Of a DNA stretch of 14,741 bases, positions 12,881-14,741 are shown piece after piece (the first letter of the stretch is position 1; each line of letters begins with the position of its first letter). The stretch lies in assembly GCF_021151785.1 (NCBI RefSeq), contig NZ_JAGKWP010000063.1, forward strand, positions 1 through 14,741, given 5' to 3'. The position numbers were made by a program, and so were the translations under genes. Source of the stretch: Flavobacterium sp. (GTDB lineage Bacteria > Bacteroidota > Bacteroidia > Flavobacteriales > Flavobacteriaceae). The notes beneath the pieces were generated by a model. The model was not told the DNA's origin. It saw only the letters and a list, made by a program, of their open reading frames with translations, and made no database searches.

Positions 12881-14677
12881 ATGAAACACATTAGAAATTT
12901 TTGCATTATTGCACATATTGATCACGGGAAAAGTACATTAGCCGACCGTCTTTTGGGGGCTACACAAACCGTTACAGCTCGTGAAGAAAAAGCACAATTA
13001 TTAGATAATATGGACTTGGAGCGTGAACGTGGGATTACCATCAAAAGTCATGCTATCCAAATGGAGTATACCTATAAAGGAGAACAATATATTCTAAATT
13101 TAATTGACACTCCAGGACATGTAGACTTCTCTTATGAAGTATCGCGTTCTATTGCAGCTTGTGAAGGTGCTTTGTTGATTGTAGATGCGGCACAGAGTAT
13201 TCAAGCACAAACGATTTCAAATTTATATTTGGCATTAGAAAATGATTTAGAAATCATTCCGGTGTTGAATAAAGTAGATTTACCTTCTGCAAATCCTGAA
13301 GAAGTAAGCGATGATATTATTGATTTATTAGGATGTGATTTAGAGGATATTATTCATGCTTCAGGAAAAACTGGTTTTGGTGTAGATAAGATTTTAGAAG
13401 CAATTGTAGAAAAAATACCCGCTCCAAAAGGTGAAAAAGAAGAGCCGCTACAAGCCTTAATTTTTGACTCACATTATAATCCTTTCCGAGGAATTGAGGT
13501 AATTTTCCGTGTGGTAAACGGTGAAATTAAAAAAGGTCAGAAAATTAAATTTATGGCTACTGGTAAAGAATACTATGCGGATGAAGTAGGGACATTAAAA
13601 TTAAACCAAGTACCCAAAAGTGTTGTTTCAACTGGAGATGTGGGTTATTTAATTTCAGGAATTAAAGAAGCCAAAGAAGTAAAAGTAGGAGATACAATTA
13701 CAGATGCAGTAAACCCTACAAAAAACATGGTTTCTGGATTTGAAGATGTGAAGCCAATGGTATTTGCAGGTATTTATCCAGTAGACACGGAAGACTATGA
13801 AGAATTAAGAGCTTCAATGGAAAAATTGCAGTTAAATGATGCTTCATTGGTATTTGCTGCAGAAAGTTCGGCTGCTTTAGGATTTGGTTTCCGATGTGGG
13901 TTCTTAGGGATGTTACACATGGAAATTATTCAAGAGCGTCTAGAACGAGAATTTAACATGACAGTAATTACTACTGTTCCCAACGTATCTTACTTGGCTT
14001 ATACAAAAAAAGAACCTGATACACCTATCATTGTAAATAACCCAAGTGATTTACCAGATGCTACTAAATTAGATCGAGTAGAAGAACCATATATAAAAGC
14101 AACGATTATTACCAAGTCCGATTTTGTTGGTAATGTAATGAGTTTATGTATTGAAAAGCGTGGTCAAATTACAAATCAAACGTATTTAACACCTGAACGT
14201 GTTGAGTTGAATTTTGATATGCCTTTAGCAGAAATTGTATTTGATTTCTATGATCGTTTAAAAACAGTTTCTAAAGGTTACGCCTCTTTTGATTACCATC
14301 CAATTGGTATGCGCGAATCAAAATTAGTAAAAATGGACATCTTGTTAAATGCGAATCAATTAGATGCATTATCAGCATTAATTCACGCAGATAACGCATA
14401 TAATATTGGAAAGAAAATGTGTGAGAAATTGAAAGAATTAATTCCTCGTCAACAGTTTGAAATTCCCATTCAGGCCTCAATCGGAGCAAAAATTATTGCT
14501 CGTGAAACGATCAAAGCATTAAGAAAAGATGTAACAGCTAAATGTTACGGTGGTGATATTTCTCGTAAGCGAAAATTATTAGAGAAACAGAAAAAAGGTA
14601 AAAAACGTATGCGTCAAGTTGGTAATGTAGAAATCCCTCAAGAAGCATTTATGGCAGTTTTAAAACTTAATGATTAA
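12881..14677 (+). CDS. lepA: Elongation factor 4 (ribosome-associated translational GTPase LepA)
   Basis: A 598-residue GTPase, the usual LepA length, that acts on stalled or back-translocation-prone ribosomes and in 30S biogenesis. GTP-binding motifs are clear: P-loop AHIDHGKST (11-19), RGITIKSH (switch I, about 50-57), DTPGH (76-80), NKVD (130-133) and an SGK-like G5 near 161. Domains II and III follow, with FGFRCGFLGMLHMEI as a LepA/EF-G landmark. The LepA-specific C-terminal domain contains AKCYGGDISRKRKLLEKQK and KKRMRQVGNVEIPQEAF near the end. I chose the ATG at 12881 (M-K-H-I-R-N-F). The frame stays open upstream through TTG codons, but those are part of a hexamer repeat and the family starts here. 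It has its own promoter and terminator, so it is probably monocistronic. Confidence 0.97.
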   Translation: MKHIRNFCIIAHIDHGKSTLADRLLGATQTVTAREEKAQLLDNMDLERERGITIKSHAIQMEYTYKGEQYILNLIDTPGHVDFSYEVSRSIAACEGALLIVDAAQSIQAQTISNLYLALENDLEIIPVLNKVDLPSANPEEVSDDIIDLLGCDLEDIIHASGKTGFGVDKILEAIVEKIPAPKGEKEEPLQALIFDSHYNPFRGIEVIFRVVNGEIKKGQKIKFMATGKEYYADEVGTLKLNQVPKSVVSTGDVGYLISGIKEAKEVKVGDTITDAVNPTKNMVSGFEDVKPMVFAGIYPVDTEDYEELRASMEKLQLNDASLVFAAESSAALGFGFRCGFLGMLHMEIIQERLEREFNMTVITTVPNVSYLAYTKKEPDTPIIVNNPSDLPDATKLDRVEEPYIKATIITKSDFVGNVMSLCIEKRGQITNQTYLTPERVELNFDMPLAEIVFDFYDRLKTVSKGYASFDYHPIGMRESKLVKMDILLNANQLDALSALIHADNAYNIGKKMCEKLKELIPRQQFEIPIQASIGAKIIARETIKALRKDVTAKCYGGDISRKRKLLEKQKKGKKRMRQVGNVEIPQEAFMAVLKLND

Positions 14678-14702
14678 TTAGTTTTTTAACACAAATAACA
14701 TC

Positions 14703-14739
14703 AACACTTCAAAAATTTAATTTTTTTGAGGTGTTTTTT
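14703..14739 (+). terminator. Rho-independent terminator of lepA
   Basis: AACACTTCAAAAA (14703-14715) pairs with TTTTTGAGGTGTT (14723-14735), a 13-bp stem with one G-U wobble and a 7-nt loop. A T tract follows. It begins 26 nt after the lepA coding region. Confidence 0.88.
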
Positions 14740-14741
14740 AT

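Noticed and set aside
14271..14489. Minus-strand 72-codon open frame inside lepA
   Set aside because: It is antisense to the conserved LepA C-terminal region; no independent evidence.
1..14741. Mobile element, prophage, CRISPR, toxin-antitoxin or biosynthetic cluster
   Set aside because: I found no transposase, integrase, cas, terminal repeat, regularly spaced repeat array, tRNA target or multi-enzyme cluster; all large genes are housekeeping or common accessory families with uniform composition.

Overview
The window is AT-rich (roughly one third G+C by eye) and densely coding. It looks like chromosomal core sequence of a member of the Bacteroidota, most likely Flavobacteriaceae and Flavobacterium-like. 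The basis is protein style (LepA, UvrC, HmgA and the APC permease all read like flavobacterial orthologues), start sites without Shine-Dalgarno sequences but with A-rich leaders, and several -7 boxes of the Bacteroidota form TAnnTTTG 15-100 nt upstream of genes. I see no phage, transposon, CRISPR, tRNA or rRNA signature, and no gene-free stretch over 300 nt (the longest gaps are 234 nt at 1274-1507 and 181 nt at 12700-12880).

Left part, minus strand (1-7088). Read in transcription order, uvrC (excision repair nuclease) overlaps by 8 nt a patatin-POTRA-barrel outer-membrane protein that probably starts at a GTG. An APC-family amino-acid permease follows with its own -7 box and a good terminator. 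Then comes homogentisate 1,2-dioxygenase (hmgA), and the first codons of what is probably 4-hydroxyphenylpyruvate dioxygenase (hppD) lie at the window edge. hmgA and hppD would form the central part of tyrosine/phenylalanine degradation.

Middle part, plus strand (7199-11055). A zinc-dependent aspartoacylase/succinylglutamate-desuccinylase-like hydrolase is followed by a group II PLP-dependent amino-acid decarboxylase that overlaps 5-formyltetrahydrofolate cyclo-ligase by 8 nt. Next are a small four-helix membrane protein with conserved-looking histidines and a minimal RlpA-like double-psi beta-barrel protein. The last converges on a minus-strand CYTH triphosphate-tunnel protein, with a shared 14-bp bidirectional terminator.

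Right part, plus strand (11611-14741). dinB (DNA polymerase IV) diverges from the CYTH gene. lepA (elongation factor 4) has a clear promoter, a repetitive TTGAA-rich leader, and a terminator at the window end.

I found no convincing undescribed system here; this is mostly ordinary housekeeping sequence. The points most worth a second look are the type Vd-like patatin protein coupled to uvrC, the substrate of the hydrolase/decarboxylase pair, the histidine-bearing membrane protein, a terminator that is also the 3' end of the CYTH coding region, and several dyad or repeat elements at promoters.
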